A DNA stretch of 64,000 nt. It comes from Dicyema japonicum. Taxonomy: Eukaryota; Dicyemida; Rhombozoa; Dicyemidae. Below, piece after piece: positions 1 to 11,447 of this stretch. Location: assembly GCA_011109175.1 (NCBI GenBank), contig RDEW01000015.1:390310-454309 (forward strand). The letters are read 5' to 3'. The translations under genes were made by a program, and so were the position numbers. Below the pieces are notes generated by a model. The model searched no databases, was not told the origin of the DNA, and saw only the letters and a program-made list of their open reading frames with translations. Every line of letters starts with the position of its first letter. Within the stretch, counting starts at the first letter, position 1.

Positions 1-1611
1 AATCAAAAGAATATTTAATATTCCATGCAATTGCTTTTAGGGCTTCTACTGTTTTAGATTTGTAAGGGATTTTCTTGACTCGTTTTAGCAATAAGTTTTG
101 TTTCGTTGCTCAATTTCATCAGTTTTATTTGACTTTCGTCAAATTCGTGATTGTGAGAAATTCCTTCTTTGGAAAATTCAAAATTATGATCTGTTTCTTA
201 GGCTTCCTCTGCATCTTTGTGAAGATTTTTTCACACATTTAAAAATTATATAGTTTTTTGTCACCGAGTGCTTTGTATACATAAAACCCTTAAAACAAAT
301 TTTCTTTCCTCCTTTGTTAGTTGATATTATCTCCATTTTGTCTCTTATTTTTGGGCAAGCATAATATTTAAAATATGCTTAATTATAACCTTAAAATCAG
401 TATATTGATTAAGTCAAAAAGATTAAACCAAAGCGAAAAAAGTTAAGTCAATTTTATTATATTAAAAATCCTTGGACCCCAAGCAGATGAGTTGGTTTGT
501 AAGATCGGCTCCATGATTCAAGCTGTGACCAAATATCCGCGAAAGACTAGTTGGTTCCGAGAACGTATCTCGTTGGCTATTGTTAGGGGAAAAAGCATGG
601 CCATTCAGATGCCTTAATTTAATTTTTATTCATTTGATAATAAAAAAAAATTTATTATTACCTTGAAATTCTTAAATTGATTTAGTCAAAGCGATTATAC
701 CAAAGCGGAAAAAAAGTCAAGTCCGTAATTTCGTTAACGGACTTGACTTTTTTTCCGAAAGGGAATAAACCTCGAGCAAAAAATAGTAGCATTTTCGGAG
801 CTTTACGCTCTGAATCCGTGTATTCTGAGAACGGGAGGATGCAACGAAAATATGCATGGTTTGTTTAGTTTTGTTCATTTCAGATAACGGATGTCTCTCC
901 AACTCATATTTCGATCAATCAGACGCTAAATTCGCCGGGAATTTTTTCGCCGAGATTTCGGTAACATTTTTGTTAAGAATGGAAAGAGACTCCCAGTTGT
1001 GAAATTGATCTTAAGTTCGAAGGCTGAAGCCTCTAATACACATGGGTAATTATAATTGTATAAAAATCATCTTAAAAATGAAATTAGCATCATCTCATTT
1101 ATTATTTTAGCATCTCTTGTGCATGAGGCACATGGGATCCATTCATTTCCTGGACAAATTCCTTTAAGATCCAAGAAAGATAGGTTTCTCGTTGCAGAAG
1201 GCTGGAATGTGAAGGTAGGAGTCCAAAATGAGACGAAGCCTTTATCGGTCTGTATAGATGAGGAATCAGAAACTTCCTCGGGTCGACATTGGCAAACTTG
1301 TGTCGAGTGTTTATTCCATTTATGCAACACCTACTTTCAACACCCCATGAATGTAGCAATGTCGTTTGCTTTGTGACAAGAGGAATTTGGAAGGTAAACT
1401 AAGACAATGTGGGATCCGCTGAGTTTTACTTTCTTAAAGAAATGATCCAATGCATGAATCCCTCTCTTCTCTATTCAGTGAAGGAATTCTCACAATGCCG
1501 GACATTAATACTTGGAAAATATACGTCCCATTCTTAAAGGGGGGGGGGTTATTAAAAATATTAGTGAATAACCTTTAATGGTTGTTAGTCTGACTATTAT
1601 GTGGTTCTCCT
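1..1611. other. gene-free AT-rich stretch with short repeats
   Basis: I see no supportable gene here. Two diverged direct repeats of about 65 bases lie at roughly 386-450 and 652-720 (both contain the block GTCAAA..GATTA.ACCAAAGCG). The second runs into a perfect inverted repeat at 706-757. An open frame at 1056-1376 has no recognisable motif and is probably chance. A run of nine G at about 1541-1549 is a simple homopolymer. Confidence 0.6.
706..757. repeat. perfect 21-bp inverted repeat (hairpin)
   Basis: Bases 706-726 are the exact reverse complement of 737-757, with a 10-base spacer (AATTTCGTTA). The left arm ends in GTCAAGTCCGT and the right arm begins ACGGACTTGAC. Either strand would fold into a stable stem-loop. 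It adjoins a local direct repeat, so it could be the end of a small foldback element; no coding sequence explains it. Confidence 0.85.
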
Positions 1612-1722
1612 ACATTATCGTAGATGCGTGGAACCTTTAAACGAAATGTACAACAACGGATTTCGAACTAGTGACCATTAGGTCTTTTGCCCGGCACTCG
1701 TTACACTGGGCCACCTGGTCAT
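1612..1722 (-). mobile_element. tRNA-derived SINE head, diverged
   Basis: Read on the minus strand this has a pol III A-box-like block (TGGCCCAGTGTAACGAGTG), then about 30 bases later a B-box-like block (AGTTCGAAATCC). It is followed by GGTTCCACGCATCTACGAT, which is also found just downstream of the tRNA-like head of the SINEs at 24492 and 59364. It is therefore a related but more diverged SINE. The body beyond this block is missing. Confidence 0.65.
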
Positions 1723-1959
1723 GAACCTGTAAGTGCTTCTTTATTTTGGAAACTTCTGATAGAAAATTTTGTAACAGATAACTTTGCAGACAGACGTCCC
1801 AGTTTTTTAATATGAGAAAGTGACTTGTTGCTTAAAATCAGTTGTCCCTACTCACGGAGCGTAAAAAGACCCAGGGATCTTTTTTAATTCCGTCTTTTAG
1901 AGTTCTTAATTTTTTCGTTATCGGATAATGCGTTTACCATCATCCTAATAATGTTTGTC

Positions 1960-2065
1960 CCAGAAAGGGAGTTGATAACATTGCGTCACATACCAGTGGC
2001 TTCTCCTCCTCGAACGGAAAAATTCCGACAGGTTCCAGCGTTGAGGGTCTACAGTTTACGACATC
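1960..2065 (-). pseudogene. retroelement C-terminal fragment (PFxxxKPLVxDA type)
   Basis: The minus-strand reading contains IFPFEEEKPLVCDA, which matches the block [10 protein letters not shown] near 59140 and the block WDATCID near 56530. These belong to the C-terminal part of the same reverse-transcriptase family whose catalytic motif is seen at 63900. The fragment is very short and flanked by non-matching DNA, so it is a relic. Confidence 0.5.
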
Positions 2066-2479
2066 ATTTAGTGATTTGTGCCTCGGAATCTTCCAGCACT
2101 TCTTCGGCTTGATAGAGATGGTATTTAATCGATCAAAGTCTTAGGTTAGCATCGACTAGCCAGCTTCTGACTGTTTTTGTATGGAGTCTTTTAATTCGTG
2201 CGGTTTGACATAATTTTTTTGCAAAAGAAAATTATGTCTAAATTCCTGAAAGTAAAACATTAAACAGTAGTCTTCATAACCTCTGTTCCGTCCAATCTCG
2301 ACTCCCAAGCATACGAGGAGCTTATTTCAAGCTGTCAGGCAACTCCTTTACTCTTGTTTTAATGTCAAATATTTTAAGTTATGTAACTCGAATCTGGTCA
2401 GTTTCTGACCGAGTAGCTTATGTGCAAATCAGATGAGGGAATAAAGCGAATTCTGTGATCTCTACAATGAATGCATATG

Positions 2480-3110
2480 CCACAACAGGAGCCAGAGTTT
2501 CATATAATCCCGAACAACTAGAGAGTTTCTACTCAACTGTAACTGAAGCGTACAATTCTATTTCTCCATCTTATATTCATTGCTGGTGATTGGATTGCCA
2601 AAGCTGTTAAGGCAAGACCTGATGAGTGCTGCATAGGATCTCACGGCAGCAATCCCCGAAATTTACCTGGCGAATCACTTGTTTAACCTATTTAGCACAA
2701 TTACAGAATTTAAACATTTTGCAAGAGAGAAGACAACCTGGGTCGGATCAAAAAGAAATAAAAACTAAAATCAAGTTAAAATATTTAATGAAATAGATTA
2801 CATATTATGCAAAATTCAGAACAATCTAGTGACTGATTCAAAATAATACAGAGACCTGGAGACAGTTAGTGATCACAAACTCGTTGTTGCCAGTCTGGCT
2901 CTACTCAGAATGTATGGAACGATTATAAAACATAAAAGAACTGACTCAGATAGATATGACACAGATATTTTGCAAATCGCTAAAAATGCACTTGACCGGA
3001 TTGATCAGAACGATACGATAGAAAAGATTTGGAAGGAGACCTCTGCTGCAATCAAGTCATTTTCTAATCAACTTGTGAAACTATCTTGAGATGGAGAAGG
3101 AACTGAGGAA
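2480..3110 (+). pseudogene. non-LTR retrotransposon endonuclease relic
   Basis: Frames on the plus strand carry pieces of the AP-type endonuclease of LINE elements: an IAGDWIAK block around 2580 (corresponding to the GDFNAK metal-binding motif seen at 37300), and ETVSDHKLVVAS around 2862-2895 (the SDH catalytic motif). Stops and frameshifts separate them, and no reverse transcriptase follows. It resembles the endonucleases at 36.7-37.5 kb and 29.7-30.3 kb. Confidence 0.7.
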
Positions 3111-5229
3111 AAAAAATCTTCGGCCAAAATACCACAATTTGAATTTAACAGATAACATAACACAAATGAAAGATGAGTGAATTTAAAAATCATTACTTCA
3201 AACTGTTTAAAAACACACGTTGAAAATTTTAAATAATTTAAATAAATTTATTTTTTAATAATAATTAATTTGAGAAATAATTAAAAATAAATAGCGATTG
3301 GAAATATTTGAATATGACTATATCATTATTTATTTCAACCGAGTCTGCCAATTTGAAGGCATAATTATAAACTAAACATCAGACAAAGTCCAACCAAAGA
3401 CAAGTGACCAGTATGATTGAAACACTTCGAGTTCCATTCCAGATTATTGACATTTCAGATGTTACCAAAAAGACATGAGGGACAAAATACGCGAGATTAT
3501 CTCACAAAGGGGGAAAAATCTTTTGCTTCCAGAAATATTTGTGGACTCTGATTACATAGGGGTTGTCCAGAATCTTAATCTTAGAACTATGATGATTTTA
3601 TGGAAGCTGTAGAAAACTACAATCTCAAGGAATTTCTTAGGATTTCTCCTAAAAATGATATATAATAATGATTTTATTGATTATGATTGATTTAACAATA
3701 AAACAAATTAACAAATATTACTCGTCTCAATTATTGCCTGGTTACCCACAGTATTGCCTCTTGTTCTTCCACACAGAGACAATTCTCATCCAATCTCATC
3801 CAATTGGGCCAAATGGGATGCAAATCCAGACATTGGGCATCTTTAGCTTTTCCCGAATTATTTAAGGTTTTGGAAATAATAGCATCCAAACTTGTTGTCA
3901 TAGTGACCGTTGTTGATTTTCAAAATTACCCGATCTTGAAAGTCTCTGAAATAGAATTAAGAGTAAATCGTATATCGGCTAACCAATCCCTCATATGATC
4001 CACATGGCGCCTGAATGATAATTTGCTTCCCCTGTATTCAGAAATTTTTATCAAAGTTCACTAAAGTATGAAATTTAACGCATTTCTCTTTGTTGGAGGT
4101 TGGGTAAGTAATGTTAATGTGGTTCCCTTACGTCAGTGTCTTAATGTAACTCTACTTTCTTAGATCTCTTATGGATTAATGAGAACCATCGGATCCAAAG
4201 GTTTTGGCTATGAGGCTTATCCAGATCAAACCTCAACACACGAGAGAAAGTTAAACGTGAAAAATTTGACAATATTTCTGAATAGTAATTAGAGTATACC
4301 ATTAAATGTAGAAACTTGTTTCTAATAATAATTCTCACTCAATATATCGAGTTATACAGATACTACCCTCAGTTGTGTTAACATTCTCTTATCTGACGAC
4401 ATAAGTTCACGTTCATTTGTGTTAACATGGGTTCTTTACATCCTCTTATCTGAAGCATATGGACCCTTAAGGCAGAAGTCGCCACGTAAAGAATGTTACT
4501 GGTTCTTAAAATTAATTTTATGACTGTTTTGTGATTAAAATGATTTTTGGTGTTTTAGGATCTTCAAGTATTCTCATAGACTATTATCTTTTTGCATTGC
4601 AGGTTGAAAAGGCGACTCGAACGGCGTACATCAAGAGGCATTCTCTTAAGGGTTTTCACGAGCACATTTGCTTGTATATATCTTTGGAAATTTACATTCA
4701 CTTCCAACTGTCTCAAGTATCCCCCGGTAAAATCATAGTCCTCCGGTCTGTTTAATAATCAGAAAGGAATGACGGTATCGTCTGTCTTGAGACAGAACGA
4801 AAAAATATCAAAATTTTCTTTTAATTGGTAATAATTAGGGCAATTTCTTGACAAAAAAATTTATAAATTTTTGACAAATATTTGACTTCTCAAGTGGACA
4901 CTTGACTCTGACTTTCTGACGGCAATAGAGTGTTACAATTATTATGCACTATCGAATCATATTAAGGCAGTTTCTACAGATGATCTTCCAAGTTCTTTTC
5001 AATATTGAACTGGGCGAGTTTCGAACTCAGATCTTAAGAGAATTCGACACTTTTTTTGTTCAGAACTTTGGGCTTCTGAGGTCCTCTAAATTCATCACCT
5101 CGTCAATTGTCACGAGAAGGAAGGAGATGAGAAGATTTGTTCATCAAGAAGCTAAGTAGACATTTAGTGGGATAGAGGTACCTCACTATCTCAACCTTAC
5201 GATCAATTAACCATTAACTGGTCAAAATA
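3111..5229. other. gene-free stretch, nothing recognised
   Basis: AT-rich DNA with only short open frames (for example 4531-4755 plus) that carry no motif I recognise. A block CCACATGGCGCC near 4000 matches the LINE leader sequence seen at 47765 and 59230, so part of this stretch is probably old retroelement. No gene can be supported. Confidence 0.5.
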
Positions 5230-5600
5230 TCGTCTCTTACGATAGTAACTGGGATCATCTGAGGGAACCACTTGGTTTCATTGAAGTCATGGCTTCGGAT
5301 TTCTGATGTAACAGACTTTTATGGAAATACAGACTTCTCGCTTATGGCTTCAGTTGTCTCGACAGTCATAGCATGAAACTTAAATCGGTCAAGGAGCTTT
5401 TAGTATTTTTTTTCTTTTTAGCCTTCTCCGCCTTGCCATTTCCGCCCTCACGAGGGTGTTAGTAAGAGATAGGGAGTCGATACAAATAGCATCCATACTA
5501 ATGACTTGCCTCGAACGGAAAAATTGTGAATCCATCAGGCAGTTTACCGCTTCCCCGTCCAGTTGGTTATAGCACGGAGGAGTATTTTGTAGACTCAAGT
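5230..5600 (-). pseudogene. retroelement C-terminal fragment
   Basis: Minus-strand frames read DAICIDSLSLTNTLVRA and then, after a frame change, FHAMTVETTEAISEK. The same two blocks appear in order in the fragment at 56390-56751 (WDATCIDTFSST and FTPVATESSGAVG), so both derive from the C-terminus of one retroelement family. Frameshifts and a missing core make it a relic. Confidence 0.55.
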
Positions 5601-6677
5601 TGAGACATTTAAGTATTAAGGGCAGAAATCAAAACTCTGCTAATTTAAATAAATCAATGGACCGTCTGTCATCAGAATCTAAAAATATGAAAATACCACG
5701 AGAACTCAAAAAATAAATCATATTATCAATGTAGTTGATTATACCGACGAATAAATCGGAAACTCATGAAAATAGTGAATTCAAGTTATTAACTTTTATT
5801 GATAACCAAGCAAAATCAATTATGTTTAGGTTAGTTATAGCTCCAACATTAAGAGGCAGAAGACTTTCTAAGGTCACTGGGAAATCATATTTTGGTGGTT
5901 GCATGAAAAGTAAACAGACTAAATAGGGCGGACAGATTGGAGAGACTATTTCTAAAATTTGGACTATTTTTAGATCAGAAATAGACATTTATCAGAAATT
6001 GACTCCTTTGCAGAAATTCGAGTAGGCACTTTCAGAAAGTCGTTGGATTTCTAGTGGATGATTCGAGGAGTGTCCCTGAGTGACCACGGATGAGATAATT
6101 ATGAATTTTTTTTCACGGGTAAAAAATAATTCGAGGCACCTGGCAATCATTTATCTATAATTTGTACAATCGTGGGGAGAATATGAGATAACGTGTCTAT
6201 TCTCACTGATAAATTTTCGTGATAGTTTTACTATCGCCATTTGCCCTCTTAGAGCCACCTGAAGCGAGATTCCCTAGCCAAATCCTCCCAGACTTAGTGA
6301 AAATGCTTAAAAGTTGATCAAAATCGGATCGACTACCCATTAACGGAGGATGGGTCAGATGGACTAATGAAAATATCAAGGTAGTAGAGAATACTTTGCA
6401 ATTAATCCAAGCGTGACGTTTTGAATGGTATAATTATTATTAATATATCAATCAGATTGTCTATCGCTGCAGTATTTCCTGTCATTGCCACAAATAGTCA
6501 CAATTAATGGTTATTTTCTGTCAAAGTGAATATTTTATGGTTGATTTATTGTGATTACTCGTGTTAGGAGTATTGACATCTTCTAAGGCTAATTAATTGC
6601 TCCACTAATTCAATTAATTATCGATTGACTAAGCCAGCGACGTATATATACTAATTCAACTGTAATTTTCAACGTGC
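5601..6677. other. gene-free stretch upstream of the Arf-GEF gene
   Basis: No protein match and no repeat that I recognise. Short frames at 5735-5988 on both strands are mutually overlapping and uninformative. The last few hundred bases presumably hold the promoter of the gene that begins at 6678, but I see no clear core element. Confidence 0.4.
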
Positions 6678-8000
6678 ATGGCGGATGATTTATGGGAACA
6701 CGTGGACTGCAAAAAAGTCTTTATTTTGCATAAATAACTCAGATAATCAACTTCAAGGCAAGTCAAGAGATCTGTGAAGCGGACAGTGCGATTGGAAGTG
6801 AGCACCATGTGTCCTTTGACGAGTCTACTATTAAGGGTACATCGAATAACTCGGAGAGGAAACTAAGGCTAACAATCCACGCTGGAATTCATCTGTTTAA
6901 TCGGTAGTGATTATTAAATATGAAGAAATCCGCAAAAGGGGGTTGACTATTTTATTCAAAATCAAATCGTCCAAGGAAACTCACTAAAAATCGCAGAATT
7001 TATCCTAAAATACGGAAATTTACTGAGTTCCGCTAAAGTGGGGGAATACTTTGAAGATTACAACATTCAAACGACCGAAGTTTTAAAGTTTCTATATTTT
7101 CCACATTTCAGCTGTCTGATTAAGAAAATGAAATTTACAGACACCAAAATTGAGGAAGGCGTAGGAATCTTACTGAAGTACATTCAAGTCAAGGTATTCT
7201 AGTGAAATAACTCCTTAGGACTGTAACTCAGAACTGGCTAATCGGGTCATTCCGGTCCCCCATTAATATTTAGGTTTAGATATTCTGCGATTATTATTTG
7301 CGGTCCAACATGGTTTACCACAGTAACATTATAAATCAGGTAAAAACCATAATCAGGGATTATTACGACACACAAGCTTCACAGTATACCAAGAACCCTA
7401 AAACTAGTACACGTGATGATCGTAAAGCCGATAATGTTGATGGACTGTCATATGAGGTCATTTCGGGGACCAAATTTCCCCTAGTTCCACCCGAAAAGGA
7501 CCACGAGGTCAACTCTCTCAAGATTCTGAACAAAATAGCCCCTGTATATCGAGTTTATAACCAAGAATTTGATTGAACCTCATAGAAAGTTTGTGTCCTA
7601 CTGCAGATTGAAGACGATCGAAAAACCGTCTCAAAAAGTCCCGAAATCGAGGGGGATATTTTTGTTCAACGACACGTTGATAGTTTTAACGTTCAAATAA
7701 TTTTTGGTGGTTAAAATTGCGGACTCGGCCATTCGTGGAACTTCAATGAAGAACAAAGTCAACATCCATCTGTTTGGCCTACACGTGGTACCACTTGGCA
7801 ATAAACTCTCAAATCCTGGGGCTCAGCTAATTCGGGATTTCGACAAATCCGTGGTCCTCAAATTCTTCACAGAGTTCACTCAGGATCTGTCCAGTTTCAT
7901 CAATGACATCAAATATTGCATTTCTGAAGTAATTTTTTGTGTGAATTTTAAGACAAATTTGGTTGAAAGCATTTGTATTCAAAATAATTTTATAAGTTGA
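6678..8000 (+). CDS. IQSEC-like: IQSEC/BRAG-type Arf guanine-nucleotide exchange factor (Sec7-PH)
   Basis: Predicted to load GTP on Arf GTPases at membranes. The ATG at 6678 opens a short leader. Removing GT-AG introns at 6717-6742, 6904-6925, 7088-7111, 7194-7218, 7255-7279 and 7544-7565 (22-26 nt each) restores a Sec7 domain: GIHLFNRNPQKGVDYF, then IAEFILKYGNL, VGEYF, VLNCLIKKMKFTD and ANRVIPIFCDYYL. It is followed by the IQSEC-specific linker and PH domain (EPHRKFVSYCRL, RGIFLFNDTLIV, NIHLFGLHVVPLGNKL, FINDIKYCISEV). That linker-PH pattern separates IQSEC from cytohesins. Oddities: the Sec7 glutamic-finger position (normally xGEaQ) reads KDCNSE, the second half of Sec7 is unlike the family (no LNTD motif), and an in-frame TAA at 7698-7700 lies in the PH domain with no obvious GT-AG intron to remove it. 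No IQ motif is seen. It is a divergent or possibly decaying paralogue. Confidence 0.8.
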
Positions 8001-8097
8001 TTTTTAATAAAAAATATTTAAAATAAAATCATCATAATTTATCAAAATAGTATTGATTGTATATTATTGGATTGTTTGCCGAATATAATTTTACTTA

Positions 8098-9220
8098 ATG
8101 AATTGTGGTAATGATAATGAGTATTCCTTGGTAATAAAAGTACTGGAAGTTGTTCTACTAAAGGGGGACCAGATTCAGTTGGAGGATTTGCACGGTTTTC
8201 TTAATTCGGAATTTAAGACATTTTGGCTAAGAGAGTCGGTAAAAGCTCTAAAATTTGTTCAAAGGCGAAATTGGGTGAAATTTTGTCTGACTACTGCGAC
8301 ATATTTGACCTTGACTGTGGTCAAATCAGACTAAGGGACCGTCAAATTCAGTTTACCGATCATTACGAGTCCTCCATCCACAATTCTGAGGCAAACAGAT
8401 TCATCTTTGATCAAATCCAACTCAGCATTTATATTTTTGTGCATTCAAAGCTTGTAGGTCGCACGTGGACCTCCTTCGAATCAATCCTTCCTGATTTATT
8501 GAAAGAGGTGTTCAATATATCAACGGTAGTTATCCCCTGAATGCCTCAAATACATCAATTCTGCTTCTTCTCTCAAAGCATTTATGAGCCAATTCTATTT
8601 TGCCTTCGAAATTAAAGGAAACTCTGTGAAGCTCAAAAATTTGTCATGGAAGTTCCTTCGGGATTTACCCGGTAGATAAGTAAAACCATCTTAGAAGACG
8701 ACAAACCGATAAGCGTCCAAATGACGGAGAATAGAATCGTACTTCTCCTCAAAGAACTACTGGGGAGGCCAAAAAGATTCTCAGAACTGTGGAAGTCCTA
8801 CGTTGAATTGAGTGAGGCGAGGAAGACGAGGGCAATAAGCAAGGAACAACTACAAATCCTCATTTGTGACCATCCAAGGATCTTTCGAAGTGACTTTATT
8901 GAGGAGGACGGAATATTTTCACTAATATCAGATCACCCCCGATTATTGTGAAAAATGACGTCGACTCTGATAAGTATGAGATAGATACTGAAATAGAGAA
9001 AACTGGACCAATCTATAGGCTCGAGAAGTTTTGGGCCATTATTGACCTCGGGGACCATGAACACGTGTTTATTGATAGAAAAATTGTTGATGGAAATCCT
9101 GAAGATCTCAGATCAGTTTTGATTTACGGATCGTCGTACAAATTCAAAGCCTATCGAGCGTCCAAAGGGTCTCGTGCCACGTGGAGAGCCTCAAGGCTTT
9201 TTCTTGACAGCAAATTTTAA
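8098..9220 (+). CDS. hypothetical protein, possible LOTUS-like repeats and an OB-like C-terminus
   Basis: Not firmly recognised. From the ATG at 8098, removing GT-AG introns at about 8238-8263 (26 nt) and 8671-8693 (23 nt) joins long frames. Two segments share a helix-turn-helix-like pattern ending in an 'IL.D...IF' block: LGEILSDYCDIFDLDCGQIRL and LQILICDHPRIFRSDF, which loosely recalls LOTUS/OST-HTH RNA-binding modules. The C-terminus (GPIYRLEKFWAIIDLGDHEH, VFIDRKIV, SYKFKAYRASKGSRATWRAS) looks like a small beta-barrel of cold-shock/OB type. A frame change near 8930 needs one more intron or is a break. It starts about 100 bases after the Arf-GEF stop on the same strand, so the two could also be one longer gene. 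Function is unknown. Confidence 0.45.
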
Positions 9221-9280
9221 CGAAATCTATTAACGAATCTATTGACTCAATAATTCATATTTTTGAATAATAATTTTAGA

Positions 9281-9500
9281 CACGGCAGCGTAGTCGCGAT
9301 TGACTGACAGCTAGATTCCCACAGCGTTACTTACTCGGTTGAAGGAGTCCGGCGTCATGGGATCCACCCGTTCAAAGAAACGCCTATTGCCTTGACAGGA
9401 TACAAAAGGGATCTCGCACTTCCCTACTTTACTGTAGAGGTTTCCACAATGGCGGATATGAATAGACGTGATGTTTGAAAAGGATCCGCCTCACTATGGA
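9281..9500 (+). repeat. diverged SINE-B-like repeat
   Basis: Contains GGCGTCATGGGATCCACC, then AAAAGGGATC..GCACTTCCC, then GAGGTTTCCACAATGG in the same order and spacing as the better preserved copies at 33662 and 48051. It is clearly older. It lies just downstream of the gene ending at 9220. Confidence 0.55.
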
Positions 9501-9575
9501 TTAGTTAGTTAAGGACTCTCGTTAACCCGGTGATCCAGGGCCAACAATAAATAGTAAAATCACATTTTACTTAAA

Positions 9576-10203
9576 AGCAGCCGCTTAAAGTAATAAAACC
9601 TCAAGAAATTCAACATAAAAAGAATAAAGCACCATTGAAGTATTTAGAAAAAAAATTATTTGCTCTTTGAGATCCGCAATGGGGATGAAAATTTCCTACT
9701 GCTAAATATAACGCCTGAGTTGCACGTGGGATTATAATTTATTAATTTTTTCTCTGCTATGGCTCAACCGCATAGATTGAGGGATTAACAGTTACATACT
9801 GTTAGACCCCTCATGGTCAAAAAAGCCATGGGTCGTTCTGAGTTCACTCTCCTGTGTCCCTGCAAACTAGGCGATTGTTCAACGTTAAGTAGATTATATG
9901 TCTGATTAGGTAATTTGAATTGTCCATTAATTTCAGTTTAAATTCTGAATAAAGCGACAGATATGTTATCTAAAATGGTATCACTAAATGATTTTAAGAA
10001 ACTCTGAAGAACGAAAAGCTCAGAAATAAATCCCTCATCATCCAAAATCTGGTCGCACTCCAAACGAAACATTCGAAATATTTTGTCATCAAAGAATATG
10101 GTCACTACGCCCGTCTGCTTCAAAAATATAGAATAAATAACTTGATTACTAAAAAAATTAAAAAAACAGAATTTTTAATTTCCTTATTATAAGAGTACAC
10201 CCG
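9576..10203. repeat. tandem duplication, unit 1
   Basis: This roughly 620-base unit is repeated by the next unit. Shared blocks include TTTCCTACTGCTAAAT, CACGTGGGATT, TTAGACCCCTCATG, TGTCTGATTAGGTAAT, TTTCAGTTTAAATTCTGAAT and TTATCTAAAATGGTATC. It is ungapped at the point where unit 2 carries a LINE insert. No protein match in either strand. Confidence 0.8.
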
Positions 10204-11040
10204 GTGACTGTGGATAGCCTCTTAAATAAAATACTTTAAAGGGTTAAATGAACCAGAAGATAAGTTTACGTGCTTGAAGTAATTAGCAAAAAATAATTGC
10301 TCTTTGAGGTCAACTCAAAACTGGAGACGATCTTGAGGATATTCGTAAACGCGCGAGGAACAGAGCTAGATGGAAAGGGCTGACTGGGAGGATAGTCGAG
10401 TGTACGGCACGAGCGAAACCCTAGGCATTTTACGTGTCTATAGCAACGCGGGAGTGCTATTAATTAAAATAATTAATGAGGTCAGCAGTGGGTTATGATA
10501 ATTTCCTACTGCTAAATTTAACGTCTGAGTTACACGTGGGATTGTAATTTAGTAATTTTTTTCTGTGCTCTGATAATTGTAGCTCAACCGCGTAGATTGA
10601 GAATAGTTAGACCCCTCATGATCAAAACACCAATAGAGGAGTCCTGGGTTGTTCTGAGTTCACTTTCATGTATCCGCGAAAACTAGCAGATTGTTTGACG
10701 ATTAAAGGTTAAGCAGATTATTATGTCTGATTAGGTAATGTGAATGGTTCATTAATTTCAGTTTAAATTCTGAATTAATCGATCGACATGTTATCTAAAA
10801 TGGTATCCTTAAGTTATTTTTAGATACCCTGAAGGATGAAAAGCTCAGAAATAAATCTCTCATCGTGCAAAACCTAATCGCACTCCAAATGAAACAGTCA
10901 AAATATCTTGTCATCAGGGAATACGGTCACTATGCTCGTCTAAATCAAAAAAATAGAATAAATAACTTGATCGCTAAAAAATTAAAAAAACGGAATTTTT
11001 AATTTCTTTATTGTAAGAGTATACAAGAGACTAGGCTCTG
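10204..11040. repeat. tandem duplication, unit 2 (with LINE insert)
   Basis: Diverged copy of unit 1 over its whole length, by eye about 80-85 percent identical outside indels. It is longer because a 164-base LINE 3' end sits at 10313-10476. The duplication predates the insertion, since unit 1 has the empty site. Confidence 0.8.
10313..10476 (+). mobile_element. 5'-truncated LINE 3' end with target-site duplication
   Basis: Flanked by TGAGGTCA at 10305-10312 and 10477-10484. The insert encodes TGDDLEDIR..ARNRARWKGLT on the plus strand, matching the very C-terminus of the LINE proteins at 15000 (TGDDLDELR) and 17500 (AEDLEDLR). It ends in an AT-rich TTAATTAAAATAATT tail. Unit 1 of the duplication shows the uninterrupted site. 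Confidence 0.85.
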
Positions 11041-11447
11041 TAATAAAATACTATGGGGGATTAAAGGAAGCAGGAGAGATGTTTAGGTGATTATATAAAC
11101 GGGATCACGGATTAATCAGATAGCCATCTTTCTCAGTGTGTTCTGGATTCAATAAATAAAAATGAGCAAAATAATAGTCAAAAAAAAATAATCCAATAAC
11201 TTGGGATTTCAAAAAGTTGTCCCCAAGAAAATCAGTAACAGAGAGATAATTTAAAATGTAACCAATGAGGTAGTTAAAACCACATTATACGCTCGAACAG
11301 CTCATAGAAGCTCACTAAAGTGGATATAAAATAACTTGAGTTTGTGGCTATTATTATAAGCATTATTCGAGAATTGATCATTTTCAAGTATGGCTTAATG
11401 TAATATTTAATATTATTTTCTGATTATTAGTAATCGTGGTGTTGTCT

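Noticed and set aside
1056..1376. 106-codon open frame
   Set aside because: No motif, overlapped by equally long frames on the other strand, and surrounded by repeat DNA.
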